64,000 nt of DNA, from NCBI RefSeq assembly GCF_900110075.1, contig NZ_FOCJ01000001.1, forward strand, positions 124,001-188,000, given 5' to 3'. Positions 1 through 8,351 of the stretch are shown in pieces. The notes beneath the pieces are model-generated. The model made no database searches and had not been told where the DNA came from. It saw only the letters and a program-made list of their open reading frames with translations. The DNA is from Paenibacillus sp. OV219. Its GTDB lineage: Bacteria; Bacillota; Bacilli; Paenibacillales; Paenibacillaceae. The position numbers and the translations under genes are program-made. The number at the start of each line of letters is the position of its first letter. Positions within the stretch are counted from its first letter, which is position 1.

Positions 1-2
1 AA

Positions 3-1202
3 ATATTGATTACGACAGATACATTTTCCCCCGTCGTAAATGGGGTTGTCACTTCAGTCCTAAACCTATACCGCGAGCTTAAAAACGCCGGTCATGATGT
101 GCGGATTCTTACCTTGTCGAATACGGGAAGAGAGAGTATTTCTGGTGATGTCTATTATGTCAGATCCCTGCGTATCGGTGTTTATCCAGATGCTAGAATT
201 AAGCAGCCATTCTTCAATCGACTTCTGAAGAGAATCATAGAATGGGGTCCAGACATTCTACATTCGCAAACCGAATTCTCTATGATGCTAGCTTCGAGAA
301 CGATTGCGAATAAATTGTGTATTCCTCATATTCATACTTACCACACGATGTATGAAAATTACTTAGATTATGTACTGGGTGGGAGAATCATTACACCAAC
401 TGTTGCAGCGTTTATTACAAAGTCTATGTTCAATCGGTTGGACGGTATCATTACGGCTTCACTGAAAACCAAGAGAGCACTACTCCGCTATGGAGTGAAT
501 ACTCCACTACACATCATTCCGACTGGTATTGCTGTAGACAGCTTCCAACTCCCATTCGATGAAGAAGACCGAGCAAATTTACTCGCGCAGCTGAACATTA
601 GCACTAATAACCGTATTCTTGCATTCGTTGGTAGAATCGCTGAGGAGAAAAACATTGTCGAGCTACTAGAGTTACTACCTGACGTTATTCAGTCACATTC
701 GAATGTAAAACTGCTTATCGTCGGTGGTGGTCCCTACTTGGATGAGTTAAAAAAACAAATTACGACGCGAGAGCTAGAGCGATATGTAATGCTAACTGGA
801 ATGGTAGCTCCGGAAGAAGTGTACAAGTATTATCACTTGGCAGACGTCTTCGTCAACGCGTCTACTAGCGAAACTCAGGGACTGACTTATATTGAAGCTC
901 TGAGCAGCGGATGTCCTGTTGTGTGCAAATATGATCCATGCATTGATGGAGTGGTTGAGCAAGGATTCAATGGATTCACATACACATCACGGAATCAATT
1001 CGCACCTTATATAGACGAGCTGCTGAGGAACAATGAAATGCGAAGACAAATGAGCTGTCATGCTTCTTCGACGGCAAGAAAGTACTCTGGCAGTGTGTTC
1101 GCAAATCAGATTGAGGACTTATATAATAACCTGTTACGCGTTAACAAGATAAGCAGAGCACCGTTTGAACGGATCATTCGCTATATAACCAAGAAGAGAT
1201 AA
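3..1202 (+). CDS. GT4 family glycosyltransferase, 5' end outside window
   Basis: The open frame runs off the left edge: the visible residues begin ILITTDTFSPVVNGV, which in this family normally follows a start of only a few residues, so probably two or three codons are missing. The N-terminal half has the donor-family pattern (TDTF...NGVVTSV, then HIHTYHTMYENY). The C-terminal half has the GT-B retaining signature: GRIAEEKN near residue 210 and an E-x7-E motif (ETQGLTYIE) near 289-297. Relatives transfer sugars from nucleotide donors to lipids, for example diacylglycerol glucosyltransferases. The substrate here is not shown by sequence. It is cytoplasmic or membrane-peripheral and converges on the flippase-like gene. 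Confidence 0.85.
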   Translation: MLITTDTFSPVVNGVVTSVLNLYRELKNAGHDVRILTLSNTGRESISGDVYYVRSLRIGVYPDARIKQPFFNRLLKRIIEWGPDILHSQTEFSMMLASRTIANKLCIPHIHTYHTMYENYLDYVLGGRIITPTVAAFITKSMFNRLDGIITASLKTKRALLRYGVNTPLHIIPTGIAVDSFQLPFDEEDRANLLAQLNISTNNRILAFVGRIAEEKNIVELLELLPDVIQSHSNVKLLIVGGGPYLDELKKQITTRELERYVMLTGMVAPEEVYKYYHLADVFVNASTSETQGLTYIEALSSGCPVVCKYDPCIDGVVEQGFNGFTYTSRNQFAPYIDELLRNNEMRRQMSCHASSTARKYSGSVFANQIEDLYNNLLRVNKISRAPFERIIRYITKKR

Positions 1203-1227
1203 TATCTAACTTATTTCATATATGTAC

Positions 1228-1256
1228 AAAGCCCGACCTAACGGATCGGGCACTTT
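1228..1256. terminator. Bidirectional terminator between convergent genes
   Basis: Inverted repeat GCCCGACC / GGATCGGGC with a short loop, flanked by an A-run on the left and TTTT on the right. It sits in the 58-bp gap between the converging glycosyltransferase and flippase-like genes. Confidence 0.75.
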
Positions 1257-1260
1257 TGCG

Positions 1261-2289
1261 TTAATTTTGATGACCGGTAGCTGACTCTTTAGATTTCGTC
1301 CATGACAGTGCAAATATGCTGCTAAAAGAGATAGCGGTGTAGTAGGAGAGAAGACGCCAGACAAACAAAGCAGTAAGTAAGGTATTGGAAGGAAAGTATA
1401 AGCTGTAGATAAAGTAAAATCCACCTTCAGCTCCACCGGCCGCCCCTGGAAGCGGGATTGCAGCCATAAAATTGGATAAAAATATCTGGGCACAAATTAA
1501 ACTCCACAACTCAGCTGAATGAAGTCCGAAACTACGATAGATGCAGTAAGGAACTGAGAAATAAGCGGCATATTGCAAGCAAGTGAAAATCGATGCGTAG
1601 ATGCAAACCCGGATCTTTTTGGATAAGTACACAGCATTGGCGTGGAAATGTTCGACTTCCAAGTTTAGTTTCTGATAAACGACATCAGGATTCTTCACAA
1701 GTCGTATCCGGTATAGCATTCTCAAACATGCAGCAAGTATTCGCTTTGTTAGCGATTGATTGATAAGCACCAATACCGAGAAGATCAGAACGGCCGTGTG
1801 TACAGCTAGCCCAAGGCCGCAAAGATAAGTGAAGTAATGCACTTTCTGCTCGAAATAATGGTAAGTAAGCAGAGTCGATATCGTGAAAATAATAATGTTG
1901 ACGACTTGATGGATCATGAATTTAATCATCAGCATCGATCCCGCTTCGCCAACTGGGATTCCGTTCTTCTTCATTGTGAATAGTTGCGCAGGGTGGCTGC
2001 CTGCTGAGAATGGAGAAATGGCACCGAAGAATTGACCTACCATCTGGAACTTGAACGCTTTGAGCAGTGAATTCTTAGCGTGCTGGCTATCCTTAAGAAT
2101 TGTGTATAGGACAAGCATTTCGAATATCCAGCTCAGCATAATTAGACTTGCTGCTAACTCGATCCAGTCTTGATGAAGCGTTCTAACTGTTACCATCATC
2201 GTGCCTAATCCTTGATGAGCGGTGAAGAACGAGAAGAATACACCAAAAGTAATCACGACGATGACGATGTTGAATCGTTTGTTTATCAT
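1261..2289 (-). CDS. Flippase-like / LPG-synthase-type membrane protein (UPF0104)
   Basis: A 342-residue polytopic protein with about eight hydrophobic segments. It has the pattern of the lysylphosphatidylglycerol synthase transmembrane / UPF0104 family, including an early Gx-SPFSAGSHPAQL-like segment and a late PLPGAAGGAEGGF loop, both typical. I chose the ATG at 2289 because it overlaps the TGA of the upstream glycosyltransferase (ATGA), implying translational coupling; an earlier in-frame ATG at 2328 lies inside that gene. The catalytic synthase domain of MprF is absent, so a lipid- or glycolipid-flipping role is inferred from family and from the coupled GT4 gene. Confidence 0.8.
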   Translation of the reverse strand: MINKRFNIVIVVITFGVFFSFFTAHQGLGTMMVTVRTLHQDWIELAASLIMLSWIFEMLVLYTILKDSQHAKNSLLKAFKFQMVGQFFGAISPFSAGSHPAQLFTMKKNGIPVGEAGSMLMIKFMIHQVVNIIIFTISTLLTYHYFEQKVHYFTYLCGLGLAVHTAVLIFSVLVLINQSLTKRILAACLRMLYRIRLVKNPDVVYQKLNLEVEHFHANAVYLSKKIRVCIYASIFTCLQYAAYFSVPYCIYRSFGLHSAELWSLICAQIFLSNFMAAIPLPGAAGGAEGGFYFIYSLYFPSNTLLTALFVWRLLSYYTAISFSSIFALSWTKSKESATGHQN

Positions 2290-3314
2290 AATTGTTCGGT
2301 GCAAATTCGATCGTAGAATGCTCTCCATAACGAAGCAACACGCTTCTCAGAGTAATATTCATGACACTTCCAGGACTGATCACTCCAATAATCATAAGTT
2401 CCATCCTTGATCTGGAGCGTAGAAATAATCGATACGAAAGAGTCTACAGAGTCGCCCTTTAAGTAGTGATCAAACAGGATAGCTGGATACAATTCCAAAT
2501 CCCGCAATAGCACAGGGATCCGCAAAGCTATTGCTTCAAGAATGGACATGGGAAAAAGTTCACTGTGAGAAGGTAGAAACATGAGATCAGCAACGTTGTA
2601 TAAATCGTTCATTTCCTCCCGTTCGACAATACCTGTAAAAGTGACATTAGCCGGAGGATCGTCCACCCATTTCTTAAGTTCTGTGTATCCCTCAGTTATT
2701 GCCCCGAACGAGAAACCGCCTGCCCACACGAAACAAATGTGAGGAAGACGCTTCGCAGTCTCGATGAAATCCATAACCCCTTTGCGTGTCTGAACTTGAC
2801 CAACTCCCAGTACGATGAACGGATTATTTGGCAAACCGTACTTATGCTTTAACTTGGCGATATTAGCAGCCGGTTGGCGGAAGAAGCGTTCTTCCGAGAC
2901 GAAATTTGGGATATAGGTCACTTTCTGCTCGCTAATTCCCAACGTTTTAAGTACATCAATGAAATATGGATTAACCACGACAATATGGTCGACGGAGCGA
3001 TAAAACCTGAGCATGTAGGCATAGAAAATCTTTTTGACAAGTGGAGGAAGCTTCAGACTCTCTTCAATTGTTTCGGGTACAAAATGGACGTATGCGACAG
3101 TTTTTCCAAACAACTTAGCTAATGGGAGGCTTAGAAAAAATTTGAAGTCGATGGTGTGATAATGGGTTATTTTACCAGGAATCCAATGGTTCTTAACGAC
3201 CTGATAGGTGTCAAACAACTCGGTTTCAACCAATTTGACTTGCTCAATATAAGCGGATAATACGCCTTGGCCTTTCACTTTGTGAGCGGAAGATAGCATG
3301 TTAATAGTCGGCAT
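2286..3314 (-). CDS. GT4 family glycosyltransferase
   Basis: A 342-residue GT-B fold protein. The N-terminal domain opens MPTINMLSSAHKVKGQGV. The C-terminal donor domain has VLGVGQVQTRKGVMDF near 170 and the E-x7-E motif ELFPMSILE near 255. No signal peptide or membrane segment is seen, so it should act at the inner membrane face. A GAGGAA site lies just upstream of the ATG. Its stop overlaps the start of the flippase-like gene by 4 nt, so the two form one unit: probably one makes a glycolipid or lipid-linked sugar and the other moves it. The acceptor is unknown. Confidence 0.82.
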   Translation of the reverse strand: MPTINMLSSAHKVKGQGVLSAYIEQVKLVETELFDTYQVVKNHWIPGKITHYHTIDFKFFLSLPLAKLFGKTVAYVHFVPETIEESLKLPPLVKKIFYAYMLRFYRSVDHIVVVNPYFIDVLKTLGISEQKVTYIPNFVSEERFFRQPAANIAKLKHKYGLPNNPFIVLGVGQVQTRKGVMDFIETAKRLPHICFVWAGGFSFGAITEGYTELKKWVDDPPANVTFTGIVEREEMNDLYNVADLMFLPSHSELFPMSILEAIALRIPVLLRDLELYPAILFDHYLKGDSVDSFVSIISTLQIKDGTYDYWSDQSWKCHEYYSEKRVASLWRAFYDRICTEQL

Positions 3315-3509
3315 ACCAGATTCCTCATTTCTTACGAATGTAGCGTTCCATGCAGACCATCATACACGATAAAATGCTGAATTCACGCGTCGCATAGAAA
3401 TTTAATCTGACTTAAGAAAATGTTAAGACAAGTTTCATTTTTGCTTGATGTTATGGAACTACAGTAGTAATTGCCTATACAAGGACGACAAACTAGTTAG
3501 GGAGAGTGT

Positions 3510-4361
3510 GTGCTCATTATGCAAGACATATTTACTGCCATCGTGCAAGGGATCGTGGAAGGACTTACCGAGTTTCTGCCAGTCTCTTCAACGGGGCACC
3601 TAATCCTGAGCGGTAAACTTTTAGGCTTCTCCGGTGAGAAGGCGGACACTTTTGAAATCATCATCCAGCTCGGCGCTATTTTAGCTGTAGCAGTCGTTTA
3701 CTGGCGTCGAATCTTGAACTTACTCGGATTGATTCGGTTAAAGCCAAGCGTTATTAAGTCTAACCAGTCTGAAGAATCTATTCACTCCAAACACAAACTC
3801 AATCTTCTCCATGTTATTTTGGCTTGTTTTCCGGCCATGCTACTAGGATTGATCTTGCATTCAGTTATCAAGAATTACTTATTTTCTCCTTATACGGTAC
3901 TTGCTGGTCTAGTTCTTGGCGGTATCTTCATGCTCATTGGTCAGAAGAAACAAGCACCGGTAGAAGCGGAGGGTATCGATCAAATTTCATACAGACAGGC
4001 CATACTTATCGGATTGTACCAATGCCTCGCCCTATGGCCAGGGTTCTCCAGATCCGGAGCAACAATTGCAGGTGGTTTATTGTCGAACGTCAGTTACCGA
4101 GCAGCGACGAATTTCTCATTCTTGATTGCAATTCCCATGATGGTCGCAGCAAGTGGATACGAACTGCTTAAAAGCTACGATACACTAACATCTTCTGACA
4201 TTGGTTTCTTTTTAACTGGGTTCGTTGTCGCTTTCATCGTAGCGCTAGTTGCGGTCATCACGTTCTTGAAATTGCTTGAACGATTTAAGCTCGCTCCATT
4301 CGCCTATTACCGGTTCGTTCTTGCTATCGTTTTCCTGGCTTACATGTTGATGACAGCATGA
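3510..4361 (+). CDS. uppP: Undecaprenyl-diphosphatase (BacA/UppP family)
   Basis: It removes one phosphate from undecaprenyl diphosphate to regenerate the lipid carrier for peptidoglycan and other wall polymers. The 283-residue length fits the family. Both catalytic regions are visible: EFLPVSSTGHL at residues 21-31 and PGFSRSGAT near 178-186, with about eight membrane segments. The start may be GTG 3510, five bases after GGGAG, or ATG 3519; spacing slightly favours GTG. It is followed after 41 bp by a DedA gene, and the pair fits carrier recycling. Bacitracin resistance is a known consequence of raised UppP activity in other species. Confidence 0.93.
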   Translation: MLIMQDIFTAIVQGIVEGLTEFLPVSSTGHLILSGKLLGFSGEKADTFEIIIQLGAILAVAVVYWRRILNLLGLIRLKPSVIKSNQSEESIHSKHKLNLLHVILACFPAMLLGLILHSVIKNYLFSPYTVLAGLVLGGIFMLIGQKKQAPVEAEGIDQISYRQAILIGLYQCLALWPGFSRSGATIAGGLLSNVSYRAATNFSFLIAIPMMVAASGYELLKSYDTLTSSDIGFFLTGFVVAFIVALVAVITFLKLLERFKLAPFAYYRFVLAIVFLAYMLMTA

Positions 4362-4402
4362 GAAGCATATAAGAGATAAATCAGTGGAGGGGAGAGAATA
4401 AT

Positions 4403-5014
4403 ATGCATCAGATCGTTGAATGGTTGTCCAATACCGCCGTTCACTGGATCAGTGCGCTTGGACTTACGGGAGTATTTATAACCATGGTGCTGGAGAGCGC
4501 TTGTATACCGTTACCAAGCGAAGTGATTTTACTTAGCGGAGGTGCCGCAGTCGCAAGCGGCTCCATGTCATATGTAGGTGTTGTTGTAGCAGGTGTACTC
4601 GGCAATGTCGTCGGTTCCGTTATTGCATATTTCGTAGGATCAAGGGGTGGAAGAAAGCTTCTTGAGCGATATGGGAAATACGTACTGTTTAATCAAGCAC
4701 ACTTTGATCAGGCTCAGCGTTGGTTTGATAGGCATGGAGAAAGTACCGTGTTCTTCTCGAGAAATTTGCCATTCGTGCGGACATTCATTTCACTTCCTGC
4801 AGGGATTGCAGGGATGAACTTCCGAAGGTTCACTTTGTTTACCTTCGTCGGTTGTATTCCTTGGAATATGGCATTAACTTACGCCGGCTACAAATTAGGC
4901 TCTAACATGGATGCCGTTGAGAGGTTCCTGCATCCGTTAAGTTATGGACTTGCCGGGTTTGCGTGCTTGCTGCTACTTTACTGGCTCTTACGGAAGAGAA
5001 GGAAGACAGCATAA
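4403..5014 (+). CDS. DedA family membrane protein
   Basis: A 203-residue VTT/SNARE-associated domain protein. Visible family marks are the ESACIPLPSE motif near 31-40, a GSRGGR loop near 79-84, and FSRNLPFVRTFISLPAG near 119-135 with the conserved arginines. Five to six hydrophobic segments are present. A GGAGGGGAG ribosome site precedes the ATG. DedA proteins are known in Firmicutes as undecaprenyl-phosphate translocases (UptA type) and in other lipid-flip roles. Lying directly after uppP it is a good candidate to return carrier to the inner leaflet, but that is inference from position. Confidence 0.88.
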   Translation: MHQIVEWLSNTAVHWISALGLTGVFITMVLESACIPLPSEVILLSGGAAVASGSMSYVGVVVAGVLGNVVGSVIAYFVGSRGGRKLLERYGKYVLFNQAHFDQAQRWFDRHGESTVFFSRNLPFVRTFISLPAGIAGMNFRRFTLFTFVGCIPWNMALTYAGYKLGSNMDAVERFLHPLSYGLAGFACLLLLYWLLRKRRKTA

Positions 5015-5601
5015 TGCCGGCTCTAGTCGTTGTACCTGTCGCAGCCACGGCGGTAATGTCAGACCTTGTTATTGAACGCTATGATTACGCCTTTGACGAA
5101 GCGGGTCAGCCGATTATCAAACTGACGGTTCAGAATCCAGACGCAAAAGCGCTGTACGGCGATATTGGCATTAACGTTAGTCAAGCAATTGAGTCTGCTC
5201 AAAACGAGTACGTCTACAAAAATATTTCGAAAACAAAAGGACCAAGAAACTTTGGGTTTCTGCCTGGCAAAGAACAAATCATATTCATCCGCAAAGGGCC
5301 ACTATTAGTGCCAGGTATGTATGAGGCCGAGATTAGATTGGAAGGACAGGATGAACTTAAATCTCAGCGATATGATTTCCAGGTCTCAAATGCAGCGTAC
5401 GAACAAGCGATGGTGAGAAGGGGAGATAAGAGAAGTGCTTCTCTCCCTAAAAACCCGCAGTATACTGCCATTCGAGATATTTCGTTCATCGTATTATCTG
5501 GATTAATCGTACTCGTCGGAATCAAAAATTTGTGGAAGGCCGTGCTCGAGAAGAAGCGGCGCGGCAGCCGAGACAAGAATCAAAAACTTGATAGTAGATG
5601 A
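5014..5601 (+). CDS. Membrane-anchored protein, possible WxL-interacting-like (DUF3324) domain
   Basis: The start ATG shares one base with the DedA stop (TAATG). The 195-residue product has a weak hydrophobic N-terminus (ALVVVPVAATAV) and a predicted beta-sandwich (ERYDYAFDEAGQPIIKL...VQNPDAKALYG...VPGMYEAEIRL). A single C-terminal membrane segment near 158-175 is followed by a basic tail rich in K and R. The order of asparagine-rich strand, xPGxY strand, transmembrane helix and basic tail resembles the host-binding half of WxL-interacting proteins (DUF916/DUF3324), but the first half is missing. The match is by eye only. The extracellular domain would face the wall. Confidence 0.5.
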   Translation: MPALVVVPVAATAVMSDLVIERYDYAFDEAGQPIIKLTVQNPDAKALYGDIGINVSQAIESAQNEYVYKNISKTKGPRNFGFLPGKEQIIFIRKGPLLVPGMYEAEIRLEGQDELKSQRYDFQVSNAAYEQAMVRRGDKRSASLPKNPQYTAIRDISFIVLSGLIVLVGIKNLWKAVLEKKRRGSRDKNQKLDSR

Positions 5602-5642
5602 GAGTAAGCCTCAATTGTCTTCCCGGAAGGAGTCCATGTATC

Positions 5643-6098
5643 TTGAGCATTACGCCATATCTGCCGTTAATTGCGGCACTGATCGCCATCTTGGTGGCTC
5701 AACTCGTCAAAATCCCGATTAACTTCTTTACTCACTTGGAGATCGATTGGCGGCGTGCAATTAGCACAGGTGGTATGCCAAGCTCGCATTCCGCAGCGGT
5801 TGCCGCACTGACAACTGGAGTCGGTATGAAAGAAGGCTTTTCCTCCAGCTTGTTTGCAATAGCTTTCGTCTTCGGCGTTATAACGATGTATGATGCAGCC
5901 GGAGTTCGGAGACATGCTGGTACACATGCATCACTACTTAACCGAATAACAAGAAGACTCGCAATAGAGCAAAACGATAATCAAAAGCTAAAATATCCGT
6001 TACTAAAGGAAATGTTAGGGCATCGGCCTATTGAAGTACTCGCAGGGGCAGTGCTCGGAATCATAATCAGCCTATTGCTTTGGCTTGCTTTTGCCTGA
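5643..6098 (+). CDS. PAP2-like divergent acid phosphatase membrane protein (YuiD family)
   Basis: I chose TTG 5643 because GGAAGGAG lies 10 bases upstream and the resulting 151-residue protein starts MSITPYLPLIAAL, close to the usual family length. A longer frame from ATG 5598 overlaps the previous stop by 4 nt and cannot be excluded. Family motifs are GGMPSSHSA near 43-51, YDAAGVRRHAG near 82-92, and a late GHRPIEVLAGA. Four membrane segments are seen. Relatives are of the divergent PAP2 (DUF212) group; phosphatase activity on a prenyl or lipid phosphate is plausible next to uppP and dedA but unproven. Confidence 0.82.
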   Translation: MSITPYLPLIAALIAILVAQLVKIPINFFTHLEIDWRRAISTGGMPSSHSAAVAALTTGVGMKEGFSSSLFAIAFVFGVITMYDAAGVRRHAGTHASLLNRITRRLAIEQNDNQKLKYPLLKEMLGHRPIEVLAGAVLGIIISLLLWLAFA

Positions 6099-6148
6099 AG
6101 AAACCTTAGCAGATCATTTCAAGTAACCTTCTCGGAAAGGAACCATGA

Positions 6149-7075
6149 ATGTCTACATTACCAATCGCACTTACTCGGATTGCACTAACTGCTATTAGCC
6201 TTACAATCATCTCTGGCTGCAGTTGGATTGGTGAAGAAAAAAAGTTAAGTCCAATCTCAAGTGAGTCATCGGATATACCGAATGCAACCACGACCAAAGA
6301 GGAAAACACTTCTAAACAGCTAGCAGAGGTTAGTGTTGAACACATAGTAATTGTTGTGGAAGAGAATCACTCGTATAAGCAAATTGTCGGCAGTTCGAAC
6401 GCTCCGTATATGAATGCTTTAATCAAACAAGGCGCTTTGTTTACGAGCGCATATGCAATCACTCACCCGAGCCAACCCAATTATCTGGCTCTCTTCTCTG
6501 GATCGACTCAAGGTTTGAAGGATGACGGATGCCACAAGCCGTTCCGTACTGATAACCTTGGCGCAGAACTCCTTAAATCCGGATTGACCTTCACGGGGTT
6601 CTCTGAGGATATGCCGAAAACGGGGTTTACTGGCTGCTGGGCAGGGGGATATGGGCGCAAACATAATCCTTGGGTTCAATTCTCGAATATACCTGCAAAG
6701 CTAAACAAACCTTATAAAGCTTTTCCGAAGGATTATAGCAAGCTTCCGAATGTCTCATTCGTCATCCCGAACCATCAGAACGACATGCACGATGGAACGG
6801 TTAAGGAAGCAGATGATTGGCTGAAGACAAACATTCGTGATTATGCAAAATGGGCTCAAACACATCAAAGTTTGTTGATTGTCACTTGGGATGAAGACGA
6901 CTTCTCCAAGAAGAATCAGATTCCAATTATCATGGTCGGTTCAATGATAAAGCCTGGTAAATCTGAACAGCGAATCAATCATTATTCCGTATTGCGAATG
7001 ATTGAGGAAATGTACGATATACCGTTGCTTGGAGGAAGTCGAACTGCAGCGCCGATCGAGGGCATTTGGAAGTGA
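6149..7075 (+). CDS. Lipoprotein phosphoesterase (acid phosphatase / phospholipase C superfamily)
   Basis: The first 24 residues form a lipoprotein signal with lipobox ISGC, so the mature protein should be membrane-anchored outside. The rest fits the alkaline-phosphatase-like phosphoesterase family PF04185: VVEENHSY near 71-78, HPSQPNYLALFSGS near 107-120, PNHQNDMHDG near 209-218 and TWDEDD near 249-254, all metal- or phosphate-binding regions. The start ATG has GGAAAGGA seven bases upstream. The natural substrate is unknown; it could release phosphate from nucleotides or from wall or lipid phosphates. Confidence 0.82.
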   Translation: MSTLPIALTRIALTAISLTIISGCSWIGEEKKLSPISSESSDIPNATTTKEENTSKQLAEVSVEHIVIVVEENHSYKQIVGSSNAPYMNALIKQGALFTSAYAITHPSQPNYLALFSGSTQGLKDDGCHKPFRTDNLGAELLKSGLTFTGFSEDMPKTGFTGCWAGGYGRKHNPWVQFSNIPAKLNKPYKAFPKDYSKLPNVSFVIPNHQNDMHDGTVKEADDWLKTNIRDYAKWAQTHQSLLIVTWDEDDFSKKNQIPIIMVGSMIKPGKSEQRINHYSVLRMIEEMYDIPLLGGSRTAAPIEGIWK

Positions 7076-7120
7076 CGGTGGAATCATGCTTGGCAAACCA
7101 CAATTGAGAGGGGTAAGAGT

Positions 7121-8326
7121 GTGTCGACAACAAACCAAAGCAAGTTGAATCAACTCTTTAGTAAAGTACCTCAAGTAACCATATTCTTCTGGATCATCAA
7201 AGTATTGTGTACGACGGTTGGAGAAACATTTTCTGACTTTTTGAGCATTAACGTCGGGTTAGGATTACCACTGACCACTTTACTTATGGGAATTGCTTTT
7301 GTTGTCGTCTTGTTCATCCAATTTAGATCAACTAAATATATTCCGCTTGTTTATTGGCTAACTGTAGTGCTCATCAGTGTATTTGGTACATTACTAACCG
7401 ACAATTTAACTGACGGATTTGGAGTGCCGCTTGAACAAAGCACCATTGCCTTTAGTATTTTATTAGCAGCTACGTTTCTACTATGGTTCGCAAGTGAGAA
7501 AACGTTATCCATCCATTCCATCTACACGGCGAAGAGAGAAGCATTCTATTGGTTAACGATTCTGTTTACGTTTGCACTCGGTACAGCGGTAGGAGATCTT
7601 TATTCTGAGCAGCTTGGCGTTGGTTATTTAGGTACTGGCATTATTGTCATTGTCATCATTGCCTGTGTGTTCTTAGCATGGAAGCTTAAGCTCAATGAAA
7701 TTTTGGCATTTTGGATCGTTTATATTCTTACACGACCACTAGGGGCTTCGCTTGGAGATTATTTGTCTCAATCGAAAACAAACGGTGGATTGGCTCTAGG
7801 TGCCACAATAACTAGTGTCATCTTCCTGATTGCCATCTTGGCCATCATCGTTTTCCTTGCCGTTTCTAAGCTTGACTTGATTTCGAAAGAAAAAGCTACA
7901 CCAACGATCGAGCCGAAAGACAATACGAAGCGTGTATGGACACAGACAATATCAGTCATTATTGTATTCCTGGTCGTCGGAATTGGCGGTTATATATGGT
8001 GGAATCAAAATATTGTTCCTGAAGTCGATTCTTCACAGACGACGTTGAGCGGACAGTTAAACGATTTTATTACCATTGAAAAGGGCATCCTCGATAATAT
8101 CAATGGGAATAATGTGAGTACAGCAAAGTCGAAAGCAGATGACTTGGAGCATGATTGGGACCAGAATGAACCGAAGCTTAGAAAGATTGATCGTAAGACT
8201 TGGACTGATATTGACGGTACGATCGATGAGGTGCTCGCAGCTGTTCGCACCAAGAGCCCTGACGTTAATAAGTGTAAATCTGTGATTCAGAACTCACTTG
8301 ATGTCCTGAACACATCAAATCAATAA
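7121..8326 (+). CDS. DUF347/COG4705-type membrane protein with extra C-terminal domain
   Basis: It starts at GTG 7121, eight bases after GAGAGGGG. Residues 15-265 hold about eight membrane segments in two similar halves, marked by the repeated phrase KVLCTTVGETFSDFL / FALGTAVGDLYSEQLG / TRPLGASLGDYLSQ, typical of COG4705. A ninth segment near 275-295 is followed by an extracytoplasmic tail of about 105 residues with helical, charged sequence (ISTNNGN... is absent; VSTAKSKADDLEHDWDQ is seen). The function of the family is unknown. The tail resembles small metal-dependent or coiled helical domains only loosely. Confidence 0.72.
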   Translation: MSTTNQSKLNQLFSKVPQVTIFFWIIKVLCTTVGETFSDFLSINVGLGLPLTTLLMGIAFVVVLFIQFRSTKYIPLVYWLTVVLISVFGTLLTDNLTDGFGVPLEQSTIAFSILLAATFLLWFASEKTLSIHSIYTAKREAFYWLTILFTFALGTAVGDLYSEQLGVGYLGTGIIVIVIIACVFLAWKLKLNEILAFWIVYILTRPLGASLGDYLSQSKTNGGLALGATITSVIFLIAILAIIVFLAVSKLDLISKEKATPTIEPKDNTKRVWTQTISVIIVFLVVGIGGYIWWNQNIVPEVDSSQTTLSGQLNDFITIEKGILDNINGNNVSTAKSKADDLEHDWDQNEPKLRKIDRKTWTDIDGTIDEVLAAVRTKSPDVNKCKSVIQNSLDVLNTSNQ

Positions 8327-8351
8327 TCCAGATGCAGGCAGGAAGATGTTT

